DNA from: Mikania micrantha
Lineage: Eukaryota > Streptophyta > Magnoliopsida > Asterales > Asteraceae
Length of the DNA stretch: 64,000 bases
NCBI GenBank assembly: GCA_009363875.1
Contig: CM018682.1
Location: forward strand, 51,529,372-51,593,371
Direction: 5' to 3'
Positions within the stretch are counted from its first letter, which is position 1; the number at the start of each line of letters is the position of its first letter. A program made the position numbers and the translations under genes. Shown piece by piece: positions 1 to 11,410 of the stretch. A model generated the notes under the pieces. The model was not told the DNA's origin. It made no database searches and saw only the letters and a program-made list of their open reading frames with translations.

Positions 1-216
1 CTTGCTTTTAATTTATGTTTGTACAGTTGTTTGGTTGTTTCAGAAAAATACAAAAAGATTTTCTATTTTCAATTTTATTTTAGATGATCATTTGTAGATT
101 CGGATGCCTGTCATATCTGAATCCTGAACCAACTAGACATATCTTCATAATTGGTTAAAATTTTGGTGCACAAAATGTCAAATCTTTGAAATTTTGGAGT
201 TTTGGAGAAGTCCATA

Positions 217-545
217 TCTCATTCGTGCGAATGAGAGGCAGAATGGACTCATTCGGCCGAATGAGAATGAGTCATTCGACCGAATAAGCTTCTCAGAATG
301 AACTTCATTCGACGAATGAAGAGTGTCGAATGTCTCATTCGACATTCTCATTCGGCGAATGAATATCACCGATTGACTCATTCGCCACATTCATTCGGCG
401 AATGAAACAGAAACTTTGTGACCTTTCGCCTAGCTCATTCGGCGAATGAGTACACAGTATATAACTGTGTTTCGGCCGAATGAAGGTCATTCGACCATTT
501 GTTCTTTCGTGATATCAGACACTTCCTATTCGGCGAAACACACAC
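217..545. repeat. Array of CATTCG/CGAATG palindromes (first array)
   Basis: About a dozen irregularly spaced copies of a 12-15-bp near-palindrome, type CATTCGGCGAATG, with variants CATTCGGCCGAATG, CATTCGACGAATG and CATTCGTGCGAATG. Spacing is not constant and the intervening sequence is unrelated, so this is neither a conventional tandem repeat nor a CRISPR array. The same motif recurs at 851-1027 and in the LTR at 4826-4998 of the same element. Confidence 0.85.
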
Positions 546-850
546 CTAGTCTCCTCTTTTGATTTCTTGTGACTTTGATAGATCTTGTCACTGATAATCA
601 TCTTGTACTTATTCTCAGGTATATGGAGATCAAATTTCAACCGATTCCATCCACGAAATCATGATAAACAGATTGAGATTTAGGGTTTTAGGGTTTTGAA
701 ATTCGCCCAACAAATAAACTGTTAAGATGGACCTTAAACCCAAAATGTCATGTATTAAAATTGCTAATCGGTCGTTTCTGAGGGTTGTTTACCAGGTTTT
801 TGGGATTGATTTGAGATTTTGAACAAAGGGATTTTGAACTCAGTGATACT

Positions 851-1027
851 GCCGAATGTCGTCATTCGGCGAATGACTCATTCGGCGAATGAACCTCATT
901 CGACGAATAGATCATTCGGCGAATGACCAGTCATACTCAAGTTTCATTCGACGAATGAGAGTCATTCGACGAATGAGCCTCATTCGACAGATAACTCATT
1001 CGGCGAATGGACTCATTCGGCATATCA
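851..1027. repeat. Array of CATTCG/CGAATG palindromes (second array)
   Basis: Dense array of CATTCGGCGAATGA and CATTCGACGAATGA units separated by only a few bases, ending about 90 bases before the third-ORF ATG. It is denser than the first array and lacks long spacers. Confidence 0.85.
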
Positions 1028-1115
1028 GAAAAACAGTTAATCTGATTTTTTTGTTAAATCTCATTGTTTTAGTGATTGTCTTGTACTGACATGTGTATTT
1101 CTTGTATTGTGCAGT

Positions 1116-4100
1116 ATGGCAGGATACAAATCAGTTCCGAAGCATAACATCTGTGCCCATCTTGATCTGACGACTCCGAACGCGAAGCACTACACAGATA
1201 TTATTACATTCTTGAGGCGTTCCAGGATATTCACTGCCATATCGACAGTCCATGTGCCCTATTTATCACATCAGCAGGATTTCTGGACATCAGCTGATAT
1301 TGATTGTGAGGCCGAGCCTACAGTCATTAGGGGCAAGGTCAGGGGTCATGATGTTGTGGTGTCTGCTGAGCACATACGGAGGGTTTGTGGTTTTTAGGAC
1401 TCTCCAGATCATCCTGTTCTACTTGACAGATTCTTAGTCCGTGGATGCTTCCTCCGATGCAAGTACGAGGGAGACATTGGAGCCGGGATTCTGAACAAAG
1501 CGTTCATGTCCCCGCAGTTCAAGTACTTGGCTCATGTACTTGTTCACTGCCTTGGCTCAAGGAGAGGAGGCTTTGATGACATGCGCGAAACCATACAGTG
1601 CGCATTTGCTGCCTTGGTGCTAAACAAACCATTCAACTTCTCCGAGATGGTTTTTCTGCACATGAAGGAGAATGTGGGGCTAAAGGGTGACAAGAAGTTC
1701 CTTATGTACCCTCGATTCATACAGCAGATCATTGATGCACAGATTCCAGATCTTCCAAAGCTTAATGCCGACATCATTAGATTGGAGCACATGAATGACA
1801 TAACTCTCAACAGAGTTTTGTCATACAGAGGGAAGGAGAGGAAGCCCACCACTAGATCCCTATTTGGTCACCTCTCTCGACCCGATTACAGGGCTCCGGC
1901 TGGAAGAAGATGGAGACACGATGACTCCGATTCAGATGTTGAGGACATTGTGGTTCCGGTTGGTGATGATGACAGTGATGGTGAGGATGGATATGGTGGT
2001 GCGGGCCCGAGTGGTGCTGGAGCAGATGAGAGCACAGTGTTAGTGAGCACTGCTGCTATGGTGAGTTCTGGTGTAGGTGAGATGATTTCCGGACACATGA
2101 CCACTGCTGCTTCAGTGAGCATGGTTGATGTTGTTGGTTCTGTTGCTGGTGGTGTTGCTGATGTTTCTACCGCACAGGAGGAGGATTTGGACATCGACTC
2201 ACTGATGGATTTGGACTTCTTGACTACTACTACATCCTCAGTGACTGTTCCTCTCGATGTTTCAGTTCCACATTCCTCAGATGGTGGTGATGAGTCAGAG
2301 GACTCGAGTGAGGATGAAGGTGTAGCAGGTGAAGGTGATGAAGACAGTTCTGATTCTGAAGAGACTCATGATGATGAGTTTGAGAAAGTGGATGAGGGTG
2401 GAAGAGTGGAGATGAGGAAGAGAAAGAGGACACATGATGATTTGGAGGAGATTACTGATACGTTATTTATTCCGGAGTTTGACTTTTCTCCCCCTCCTAG
2501 GTCATCTGCTCCTGCTTCCACAGCAGTGATTGTTTCTGCTGGACAGCCCACCTCATCCAGAGCTGGAAGGGGAAAGAGATCTCGATTCTCTTTCCAAAGG
2601 AGGTCAGAACTGACATCAGCTGCTACAACTACTATCACATCAGTAGCAGCTGTGTCAGTTTCTTCACTGACAAGGACAAGGGCCATTCACACTCAGGTTA
2701 CTACTGCCCCTCTGTCCACTCCTTTTGTTCGCGAGCCGGTGTATGTTACTGCTTCCTCTGGCCCTTCCACAGTCCGTGCTGATGTTCATATACCTACTGT
2801 TTCAGTTGTGGATCAGCTTAGCACACTGAACAGCATGGTCTTGAGACTGATGGAGAGGAGCATGGAGCAAGAGAGGAAGAACAAGGAGCAAGAGCTGGTT
2901 ATTGCTCAGCTTACTAGAAGGGTTGAAGAGCAGGATACTCTGCTTCTTCAAGCATCAGACCAGAGGGCTGATTTGAGAGCCAGGTCAGCTCAACAGGAGG
3001 AGCAGCTCCTTAAGTACATCGATGAGCACAACCAGCTGGCTTTGACAGCCTCTGGTTTCAATGATAGGATCCTTCAGCTCGAGGCTGAGAATGCTCGCCT
3101 TGCTGAACTTGTCGAGAGTTCCAAGGAAGGCACTCCCAGGCTTGAAGGCTCTGCTGCTCCTTCCGATGATTCAGACAAACAAGAAGATGAAGAAGAGTCT
3201 GATGAGGAACAAGTTGACTATGAGGATTCCGAGAAGGATGAGGAATCAGATGAAGATGATGAAGCTGATGATGATGACAAAGATGGATCAGGGAGTGGGT
3301 CTTCTGAATCATCCGGTACTGATGATGATGATGATGACAATGATGATCAAGCTCCAGCCTCATCAAAGATTCGATCCAAGACAGCCAATGATAAGAAGAA
3401 AGCCTCTGCTCCACCTCCTCCTGCACAGACAGATGAACCCAAAGCGACCGAGGAAGTAGAAGCTGTGCCGTTGAGACGTCAGCTAGATAAGACGTTGACT
3501 ATGATCTTGGACGCTCAGGGCATTATACAGCACTCGGTCAGCTATGACAAAGAGGAAGGGGAGATTATTCACTGCTTATCCCGAGAGCAGATTGCTGAGC
3601 TGTTCAGGCTTAATCCGGACGAGGTGATCACTGATGATACCTCCGTTCCTATCATTGATGAACCGGAGCCTGAAGTTTTTGATGACATTGACGAAGTTAT
3701 CATAGAAGACATCACAGAAGAAGAATACCCAAAGTATACATCTGCTGAGGCTGAGCTGCCAACATTTACTGATCAGTTTGATCAAGAGACTGAAGATTTA
3801 CTGATCCGATACTTAGAAGAACAAGTCGAAGCCAGCAAAGCCGAAGCAGATGACCAAAAGAGACGAAAAGAGGAATGGCAGACCTATTGGGAGGTCTTGA
3901 AGAAGCAAAGCACCGAGAAGATGCCAGCAACGCACAAGAAAGTTTACAGAACCAAAGGCTACAAAGCTAGAGGTCAAATCCTGAGCTGGGCATACTTTCA
4001 TGATCTCGGGTGCTATGCTGTGAAGAGAGAAAGAGGGATCGATTACTTTAAGCACCCTCATGACTTCAAGATGCTGCCGGGCTTTGAAGTAAATCAACTA

Positions 4101-4628
4101 GCACGTCTGAAGTTACTGTACAGTGAGGATTTTGGCATGTCTGCCTGGTTCTCTAGGCAGATACAGTACGAGTACAGGAAAAGGTGGGTAAACTTCCAGC
4201 CTCAACAGCCGGAACGTTATTATTTGCCAGAAATTGATGGAGATACCCGTAAGCATAAAGTCATCCTGAAGTGGCTTCCTCCTAAAGTCATGAAGAAGAT
4301 TCCATTACGGAAGATGCGACAGGACTTTATGGAGGGCTTCCGATGGTGGTACTATGACGGGAGAACTGGCGAGGCTGTGATAGTATTGTGCAAGGACAAG
4401 AAGTGGGAGACCATAAGGATATTCGAGCCTATGTGGTTGACAAATTTGTCCCACACTGATGTCCAAGCTCTTTTGAGGCACCAAATCTTCTTTGATGTTC
4501 AAGACATGGTGCAGGCACTACAATTCATGAGAGTGATCCGTCTCTGCAGCATTTTCAAGATCCACGCTGGAGCAGACTGGAAAGCTATTTCAGAAAAGTA
4601 TTTCAAGAAAGACAGTTCCAAGAGTTGA
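1116..4628 (+). pseudogene. Copia third ORF (env position), unknown function; one in-frame stop
   Basis: Reading starts at the ATG at 1116 (MAGYKSVP...) and runs in one frame to TGA at 4626. A single TAG at 1395-1397 breaks it; the uninterrupted remainder from 1506 is 1040 residues. Domains in order: a conserved globular-looking N-terminal part to about nt 1900; Ser/Asp/Glu-rich linkers with a KRKR basic cluster near nt 2410-2440 that could be a nuclear localisation signal; a coiled coil at nt 2806-3120; a very acidic stretch at 3180-3350; then a Trp/Tyr/Lys-rich C-terminal domain at 3900-4600. The C-terminal domain has a diverged relative at 22461-23075. I see no signal peptide or membrane segment, so it is not a classical envelope protein. 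It sits between the post-pol spacer and a PPT plus 3' LTR. From memory, similar proteins are common in Asteraceae genomes beside copia pol. Its function is unknown to me. Confidence 0.7.
2806..3120 (+). other. Coiled-coil segment within the third ORF
   Basis: Heptad-like leucine spacing with many Glu, Gln and Arg residues (for example LRLMERSMEQERKNKEQE, then QLTRRVEEQ and ILQLEAENARLAELVE). This predicts a long helix for oligomerisation. It directly precedes the Asp/Glu-rich run. Call made by eye. Confidence 0.7.
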
Positions 4629-4635
4629 ACTAGGT

Positions 4636-4648
4636 CCAAGGGGGAGTT
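4636..4648 (+). promoter_or_regulatory. Polypurine tract before the 3' LTR
   Basis: Purine tract ccaagggggagtt lies 7 bases after the third-ORF stop and abuts the inferred LTR start TGTTGATGCATG. The same tract abuts TGTAAATGCATG at 23588-23601. The position and sequence fit the primer for plus-strand DNA synthesis. Confidence 0.75.
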
Positions 4649-4825
4649 TGTTGATGCATGTTTATTGTCCCTAGTTCAGTTTTGTAACTCTTATCATGTA
4701 AATGTTCAAAGTATTAATGGAAGTTGTCTTTATATCTATTTCATAATGTTTATTTCTATTGATTATTGTCTATTAATGTTTATCTAGTTGTTTGATTTGA
4801 TTATAAACTGTTTGAGTATGAAGTG

Positions 4826-4998
4826 TACTCATTCGGCCGAATGACTCTAGAATGAAGTCATTCGGCGAATGAAGGTTATAGCGAATGTCTGAGTTCAGAA
4901 TGAGTCATTCGCCGAATGACTCATTCGAATGTCTGCTCATTCGAGCTTAGTCATTCGCCGAATGAGCTGCTTCGGCCACTCATTCGGCCGAATGACTA
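4826..4998. repeat. CATTCG palindrome array in the LTR U3
   Basis: Third array in this element: CATTCGGCCGAATGA, CATTCGGCGAATGA and CATTCGCCGAATGA units, ending immediately upstream of the TATA box. This location puts the array in the U3 promoter, where it could act as a cluster of protein-binding sites. Confidence 0.85.
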
Positions 4999-5002
4999 CA
5001 GC

Positions 5003-5012
5003 CTATATATAG
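5003..5012 (+). promoter_or_regulatory. LTR TATA box
   Basis: ctatatatag, directly 3' of the palindrome array and about 35 bases before a C/T-rich stretch suitable for transcription initiation. Expected role: RNA polymerase II promoter of the retrotransposon. Confidence 0.6.
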
Positions 5013-5295
5013 ATATTCAAATCATTTCAAACCTAACTTTCCAGAGCCCTCCTTCTTCCCTAGCACTCCAGTGTCAAAACCCTTGAAGATTTGAGCGGTT
5101 CTTGATCATCCAAGTTCGATTCTCAACCCGTGGTGTTCGATCGTTGCTTCCAAGTCGTTTCTATAGCCTCGGATCACCACGGTTTCTGTTGGTTTCGATT
5201 GGAAAACCCTGGAATAGGATTCCGCACTATCCCAGAGGTTGTCGAGTAGTTTTTCATTGGATTCGGATTGTTTCCGAGCTCCGATCGGTCCAACA

Positions 5296-6730
5296 AGATC
5301 AGAAGGAGCTAAACATGAGGCAATGAATATGAGTTGAACTCTTAGGATATTATGATTGCACTATCAAGTACCATCCCAGAAAAGCTAACGTAGTAGCTGA
5401 CACATTGAACCAGAAGGAAACAACGAAACGCGTGCGTTCGCTACAACTCACTATACATTCTGAGCTACCCAATCAGATTCGGGATGCTAAAAAAGAATCA
5501 CTAAATGTTGAGAACCTCACTCACGAATCCTTGCGCGGCATGGATAAACAACTAGAGCTGAAGACTGACGGAGCATACTACTTTATGGACCGAATCTGGA
5601 TTACACACTACGGAGGACTAAGAGGAGTAGTGATGGATGAAGCTTACAAGAGTAGATACTCAGTACATCTTGGTTCTGATAAGATGTACCACGACCTGAA
5701 GACAACATATTGGTGGCCGAACATGAAGTCGGAGATTGCGACTTTCGTGAGCAAGTGCTTGACTTGTTCAAAGGTTAAGGTCGAATATCAAAAACCCTTG
5801 GGACTACTTTAACATACCAGTATGGAAATGAGAGCAGATTTCCATGGACTTTATCACGAAGCTACCCAAGACAGCAAGTGGTTGCGATACCATCTGGGTG
5901 ATTGTAGACCAAGTTACAAAGTCTGCACACTTCCTACCTATCAAAGAAATCGACAAGTTAGATAAATTGACTCGAATTTATCTAAAGGAAGTGGTCACCC
6001 GACACGGAGTGCCAATCTCGATAATCTCTTATCGTGACAGCCGATTTACGGCACATTTTTGGAAGTCTTTACATAAGGCATTGGGTACGAGATTGGATAT
6101 GAGCACTGCCTACCACCCGCAGATTGATGGGCAGAGTGAACGGACGATTCAGACATTGGAAGACATGTTTCGGGCATGTGCAATTGATTTCGGCAGTAGC
6201 TGGGAGACTCACCTACCGTTGGTTGAGTTCTACTAAAACAACAGTTACCATACTAGCATCAAAGCTGCGCCGTTCGAAGCACTTTACGGGCCTAAGTGCC
6301 GATCACCCATTTGTTGGGCGGAATTTCGTGAAAGCCAATTGACTGGTCCTGAACTTGTGCACGAGACTACCGAGGAGATCGTGCAGATACACAATCGAAT
6401 GGCAGTAGGTTGGGGCAGGCAGAAAAGCTATGCCGACAAAAGGCGCAAGCCTTTGGAATCTCAAGTGGGAGACATAGTGCTTCTTAAGGTCTCGCCTTGG
6501 AAGAGAGTCATCCGATTCGGGAAACGAGGAATGTTGAATCCTCGTTACATCAGACCATCGAGATCGTCAAGCGAATAGGGCCTGTAGCCTATGAACTAAA
6601 CCTACCAAACAAGCTAAGCAGTGTGCACAACGTATTTCACGTATCGAAGACCCCAGTTCACAGAAACTTTATAAAACCCAAGTCATTTCAGCTCAGAACA
6701 TTTCCTATCCATTCCCACTCGAACTCATAG
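5296..6730 (+). pseudogene. pol: Ty3/gypsy pol fragment: RNase H tail, integrase, start of C-terminal domain
   Basis: Degenerate coding sequence closely matching the pol of the intact element at 53389-57465. It starts in RNase H (ELNMRQ, then YHPRKANVVAD). It continues through the integrase zinc-binding region (KMYHDLKTTYWWPNMK...CLTCSKVK), the catalytic core (MDFITKLP; DSRFT; YHPQIDGQSERTIQTLED) and the region after it (QVGDIVLLKVSPWKRV). Breaks: stops near 5340, 5810 and 6234, and frame changes near 5820 and 6560. RT, protease and gag are absent. The left edge abuts the copia LTR end and the right edge fades into LTR-like sequence. Chromovirus affinity is inferred from similarity to the Tekay-type element here. 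Confidence 0.85.
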
Positions 6731-9010
6731 CTTTCTCACGACCCATAACCTCTGTTAACATTACCACACACCTCCAGAAGGGATTTGGGGCTGTTCTTGA
6801 AGCTTCCCGTGAAGATTTGAAGATCCAAAGGAGCTTAGGAGGACTTCTTAGCTCCTACCAACATCATGCACCTGCTGTGGAGCAAATATCAGCCACATCT
6901 AGAGCTTGTTGATAGCATCGCACCCTTCTTGGGTTTCCAAAGGTAGTCTTGAATGCTCTATTGCAGTAAAACACTCTTAGATCACACATGCACCCACTAA
7001 ATCTCACATGCAAGGATATAAATGATGCATGCTTGAATTTATACATCAATGAATATGTGATTTGTGTTTAGATGATTGATTTGAATCATTACAAAGATCT
7101 ATTGGGAATTTGAAGTCATACTTGTGATATTTGTGATTATTTCCAATAATAGTAACTTTTGTTTACATGCATGTGAAATCTATGAAGTTCCCATACATTT
7201 TGGATATGATTTTGATATTGTTGATGATATCGAGAGATTAGTACATTAGATTTAATGATGTTAGTGATTATTTGGGCATAGTTACTAAAAATAGTAACTT
7301 TTGATACACTAAATAATGATAAATGGTGATTTTAACGAAATAGTTATGTTCAAACAATGATTTGTGGTCGATAATGAGATTAGTAACAAGTAGGTTGGTC
7401 ATATTTGTTGAAATGGGTAATTTTGTTCATAAGTTTCTATTTATAGAAACTTTATGAGTCAAGGACATAACATGCATGATGATGTTAAATATGAATAAGT
7501 GTTTTGACATGATAATGTTTATGTGATACTATTTGAAATGTTGAATTTTAAATAAAATGAGTTTATTTGAGAACTTGCCATTTTAGGAAACCTTAAATTG
7601 GGGATATTCATGTACAAGCTATTAGACTAGTTTTGATAATGATAAATGACTTGAAATGCTCTATTGTGATGCTATGTGAAGTTGTTGTATGATTTTCATT
7701 GTTAAACCTATTAAATATAGAAAATTTCTATATTTATTAACTTTATTTACTAAAAAACGAATTTTGTGCTTATTTGACAATGTGTAACAATGTGTTAACG
7801 TGATCACTTAAGTTTAATGAGCATGCTAGGAATTGTTAAAATGAAACTTGATGAAAACGTACTAAAAATGGAAACTTACTTCCATCATGACATACGTGTT
7901 TACATGCTATACGTCAATGATAACAATCATTAAACGAACTATAAGGAACACACGGGTCACCAACGGGTCGTTGAATTGAAACGGTCAAACACGGTAAAAA
8001 ATGGTCAAACTTCGTCAAACACGGACAAACATGATCGAACATGAACGAACATAACAACTTTGATTTGTAGAGCACGTACATGAACCCGATCACGAACTTA
8101 TGTACACTATGCGATATAGGTAACCGGTAGCAGGCACATCATACTACTTCGTAATTATCTAAACGCGCACACTCAGGTGAGTTTACGACGCCTTCTTAAA
8201 TTATTTTACAAGCTTTCAAACTAGGGGGAGAACACATGTTGTTAGAGTCAAACTATTTTGTACGAACATTTTGTGTATGCTAGTTTATCGGGAACAAACA
8301 TTAAGTGTTGTGTATCATAACAAAGTCCTCGCATAGTCTTACCGTTAATGTGTATACAACGAGGTGAGTTTAGATAGTACTATTGGGTGTGATGAACCCC
8401 ACGCAGCACCAATACTGATTGGATGTCAGGATGCGTGTAATCTTGACCCATCGCGCCATTGTTTTTATGATAGACATAGCGGAGGCAAGAGCAAACAAGT
8501 CTAGTTCGGTAGAGATGCAACTGACACTTGGAGCCTAGGGCTCGACAAACATTAATAAACAGCATGACGCATGACAAACATTATTTTTCTTATGTTTACT
8601 GTTTATCAAAACCTGTGAACTAACCAACCATGTGTTGACACTTTTTCTTAACATGTATCCTTAGGTAACTAGTTAGCACATGGATCAGGAATGCACGTAG
8701 GGTAACGAGCACAAGTCCTACATGCATTGCATATTATGTCTTTTAAACACACAACTTTTATTTCATTGTGTCTTAACAAACAATGTAGTGTCTGATAGTT
8801 TACTTTTCCGCTGCACTAACATTTATTTCCACCGCTTTAAACAAAATATAATATTCCGCTGCATGTTTTGTCAAACTATTTTGGTTTTGGTTTTTATAAT
8901 AAGTGTACTTTCCAACACATATAAAGTCGTTCTATATGAATTGAGCTTTGATCATGGACACGTCACACCCAGCAGTTTGTCACCACAAGTGGGAATTTGA
9001 GGGTGTGACA
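6731..9010 (+). mobile_element. 5'-truncated gypsy LTR
   Basis: Noncoding region ending in gggtgtgaca at 9001-9010, the 3' terminus typical of the large gypsy LTRs in this window. Shared modules include caggtgagtt (8174) and the layout of tail segments seen in other copies. A degenerate run of ggtcaaacacgg-like units lies at about 7975-8060. No TG start, PPT or TSD was recognised at the left, so the 5' boundary is approximate. No supported coding sequence. Confidence 0.45.
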
Positions 9011-9785
9011 ATTTTCTACCTTTGAGGGGAGAAAAAATTGCATACAAACAATTTCCAAACAACAAACACATTTTGGATACATTTGGAGATGCTTTATCAC
9101 TTATATATAAGTGTGGCACAATCTCAACAAAGTCCTCACAAAGACATCGCGGACCGTTAATAGCGCGGAGCGCATAGCGTGGTAATTCTGGATAGTACTA
9201 TTTGGTCCTGACAAGCCCCACCCATCTCACCTAGGAGGCCAACCCGACTAGAGGTGGGAATGGGTGCAAAATTGACCAAACACTATTTGCCATTGTCTTG
9301 TGTGATGGACATGGTGGGAGGCATGCTGTCTGCTTCGATTTCGAACCCACATATGATATAACTATAGTTACTGTTTACTGCTATTATAACTTTTTGCTCT
9401 CACCAACCGTTGTGTTGACATTTACACGCATGTTTTCTCATTTAACTAAGGTACGAACTTAGGAATATGATGCTAGGACAGGGTCGCATGCATCTACATA
9501 GTGTCTTAGGTATTTGGAAACACTTCACTATTTATGTTTTAAACTTTTAATTGTAATAACTTGACAACTTAAACCACTTCCATAACTTATAATTTGTAAT
9601 GTTTTGAAAACTATTTATCTTAGCTTTCGCAACTCTGATTTACATAACTGTTTTATCCAAATTATTGGATTTACGTATATAAACGGACATGTAGATCACG
9701 CAAGTGTGACTGGAGACTGCGATCCTAGACAACTCGACCAATCGTCACGCCCTCGAAGGGTAGGAAAAATATTGGGGGTGTGACA
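9011..9785 (+). mobile_element. Second 5'-truncated gypsy LTR (3' part)
   Basis: Ends in gggggtgtgaca at 9785. Its order of motifs parallels 8290-9010: a tatataag box, an acaaagtcctc block, a tagtactatt block, a ccaaccgttgtgttgac block and a terminal tgtgaca. The sequence is strongly diverged. It looks like the 3' part of a relative of the neighbouring LTR, directly abutting it. Immediately downstream begins third-ORF coding sequence. Confidence 0.45.
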
Positions 9786-10272
9786 GAGATAAAGGTGGAG
9801 ATTATCACGGAAATGCAACGTCAAGCACGCCAACTAACGATTATGATGATTACCTTCTTGACAGTCTTCCAGATGACATAACATTCGAAGGATTAGCCTA
9901 AGATGTGATAAATGAAGGCTTTCCTGATATGTTTAAAGACATCAGTATGGAGTCGGCGTTCGATGCTATCTTAGATCAAGAACTTGAAGAGATTCCTGGC
10001 ACCTCCTTTGGATCATCTAAGGAGGATGAGCACGAAGATATATTGTTGGGAAGTGTCTTTATCGATTCATACATTGACTACTTGTATGCTCACAACTATG
10101 TTGATGCTTTGGGAAGCGAGGTGACAGGCTTTGATAATGTGATTGAAAGCTGGTTTGATTAAAGGGAAGACTGGAAGCCTACTCCTAAAGCCGTGCAAAA
10201 GACCTGGATCACTCCCGATGAAGATGAAGACATCAAGGTTCCTGAACACACATACACCGCTAACTCAAGGGA
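9786..10272 (+). pseudogene. Third-ORF fragment, left half of copia element B
   Basis: One frame reads an acidic protein segment (for example DYDDYLLDSLPDD and SKEDEHEDILLG), with stops at about 9900 and 10160. It then reads toward a basic region that would join the domain beginning at 22414. Composition and order match the acidic region before the C-terminal domain of the ORF at 1116-4628. I interpret it as one diverged copy of that protein cut by the gypsy insertion 10273-22413. The joining is an inference from frame and domain order, not from strong identity. Confidence 0.5.
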
Positions 10273-10689
10273 TGTAACGCCCGTCTCCCGAGACACGTTA
10301 CTTCATCAGATTTACTCATAAGTGCAATGATTAAAAAGAGATAACTCAATCGTAGCGGAAATAAAACATATTATACATAAGTAAACCTGATTACATATCC
10401 ATTACACAACCATATTTATTATTATGCAAAATCTACATCTATGCCAGTATTTTCAAAACTTGCAGCCAACAACCATCCAATGCAACTTACGCCACCTGTT
10501 TCTTGCCTCCACTAGCTGAGGCTTTATCAATTCTATCTGATGTGCATGCTAAAAATTGTCAGCTTAAGCTGGTGAGTTCTAAGTTTAATAAACATCTTTT
10601 ATTTCAATTCGTATATTTCTAAACATTTCATAAAAACATGCATCAATATACATATATCATATTATATCAAAGCATTCATTAAAAACTCT

Positions 10690-10810
10690 GTTCACTAGAA
10701 GGTGCTCTGTTTTACCCGAATGTGCTGTTTACCCGAAGGTAACTCTGTTTTACCCGAACCTAACTAGGTTTTACCCGAAGGTAACTCTGCAAAACTTTAT
10801 TCACCCGTAG
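10690..10810. repeat. Short tandem repeats, tttacccgaaggtaactctg type
   Basis: Four to five degenerate units of about 20-25 bp built on acccgaaggt. The corresponding array in the other LTR (21325-21490) has more copies, showing unit-number change between the two LTRs. Confidence 0.8.
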
Positions 10811-11410
10811 GTGCTTTCAAACTCTTTTAAAAACTTTATAATCAACACCATAGTGCAAAAACTCTTTTTCGAAACATTGTTTTTACCTCAAACATATACA
10901 CTGGCACTATCCTGTTATATCAAAGGAGCATATGACTACGCACCTTCGGTATACTAGGACCATGTCTTTGTAAGTATATGAGATTTAAATCTCTTGAAAA
11001 CTCTTTTTGTAAACTTCTTTTAAAAACAAATATTCGAGTTGCCTCTTATATACTTTAACATAATACATACAGAAAATTCGGCAATATCCCGGCTTAACAT
11101 TTGTATAAGCGGGAAACATCCCGGCATCAATATAACATCATATATACCAAAATATTATCAATATAACATACACATCAGCCCAAAGTATTTAAAGCAGTTA
11201 AACAGGGCTCATAGAACTCACCTTTGCTAAAGCAAAACTTCTACTATAGCTATACGAACAACGTGTCACTTATACGACCTGACAAATCCCGAGCACTTTC
11301 TAATAATGTAGATACTATTTGTTCAACATAATTGGTGGTTAATAGTGTGTATTTGTTGGTGGAATAGAGCTAGAGTCAAGTGGCATTACGTTGAAACGAG
11401 TTCTTGACGT

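Larger units (their letters stand above)
1..1115 (+). other. Post-pol spacer of a Sirevirus-like copia element
   Basis: Noncoding stretch before the third ORF. Its first 120 bases (runs of aaatacaaaaagatttt, then a tagatgatcat-like block) resemble 63530-63600, which follows the pol stop of the copia element at the right edge of the window. I therefore read it as the spacer between pol and the third ORF of an element whose gag-pol lies left of the window. It holds two arrays of short CATTCG-type palindromes (217-545 and 851-1027). It ends in a T-rich tract followed by an AG one base before the third-ORF ATG. Seen: the sequence similarity. Inferred: membership in a copia element. Confidence 0.55.
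4649..5295 (+). mobile_element. 3' LTR of Sirevirus-like copia element 1
   Basis: Starts TGTTGATGCATG directly after the PPT and probably ends at ...GGTCCAACA, where sequence switches abruptly to a gypsy pol fragment. It contains a palindrome array (4826-4998), a TATA box (5003-5012) and a downstream leader. About 647 bp. The 5' partner LTR is outside the window, so the termini rest on the PPT, the TG...CA ends and the sharp homology break. Confidence 0.6.

Noticed and set aside
217..1027. CRISPR-like array
   Set aside because: Units are only 12-15 bp, palindromic and irregularly spaced, in a plant retrotransposon context.
1886..3426. Several antisense and alternate-frame ORFs over the acidic part of the third ORF
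   Set aside because: They mirror GAT/GAG codon runs of the sense frame (giving His- and Ser-rich products) and have no independent features.
1116..4628. Third ORF as a retroviral-type envelope gene
   Set aside because: It has the env position but no signal peptide, transmembrane segment or cleavage-site-like region.
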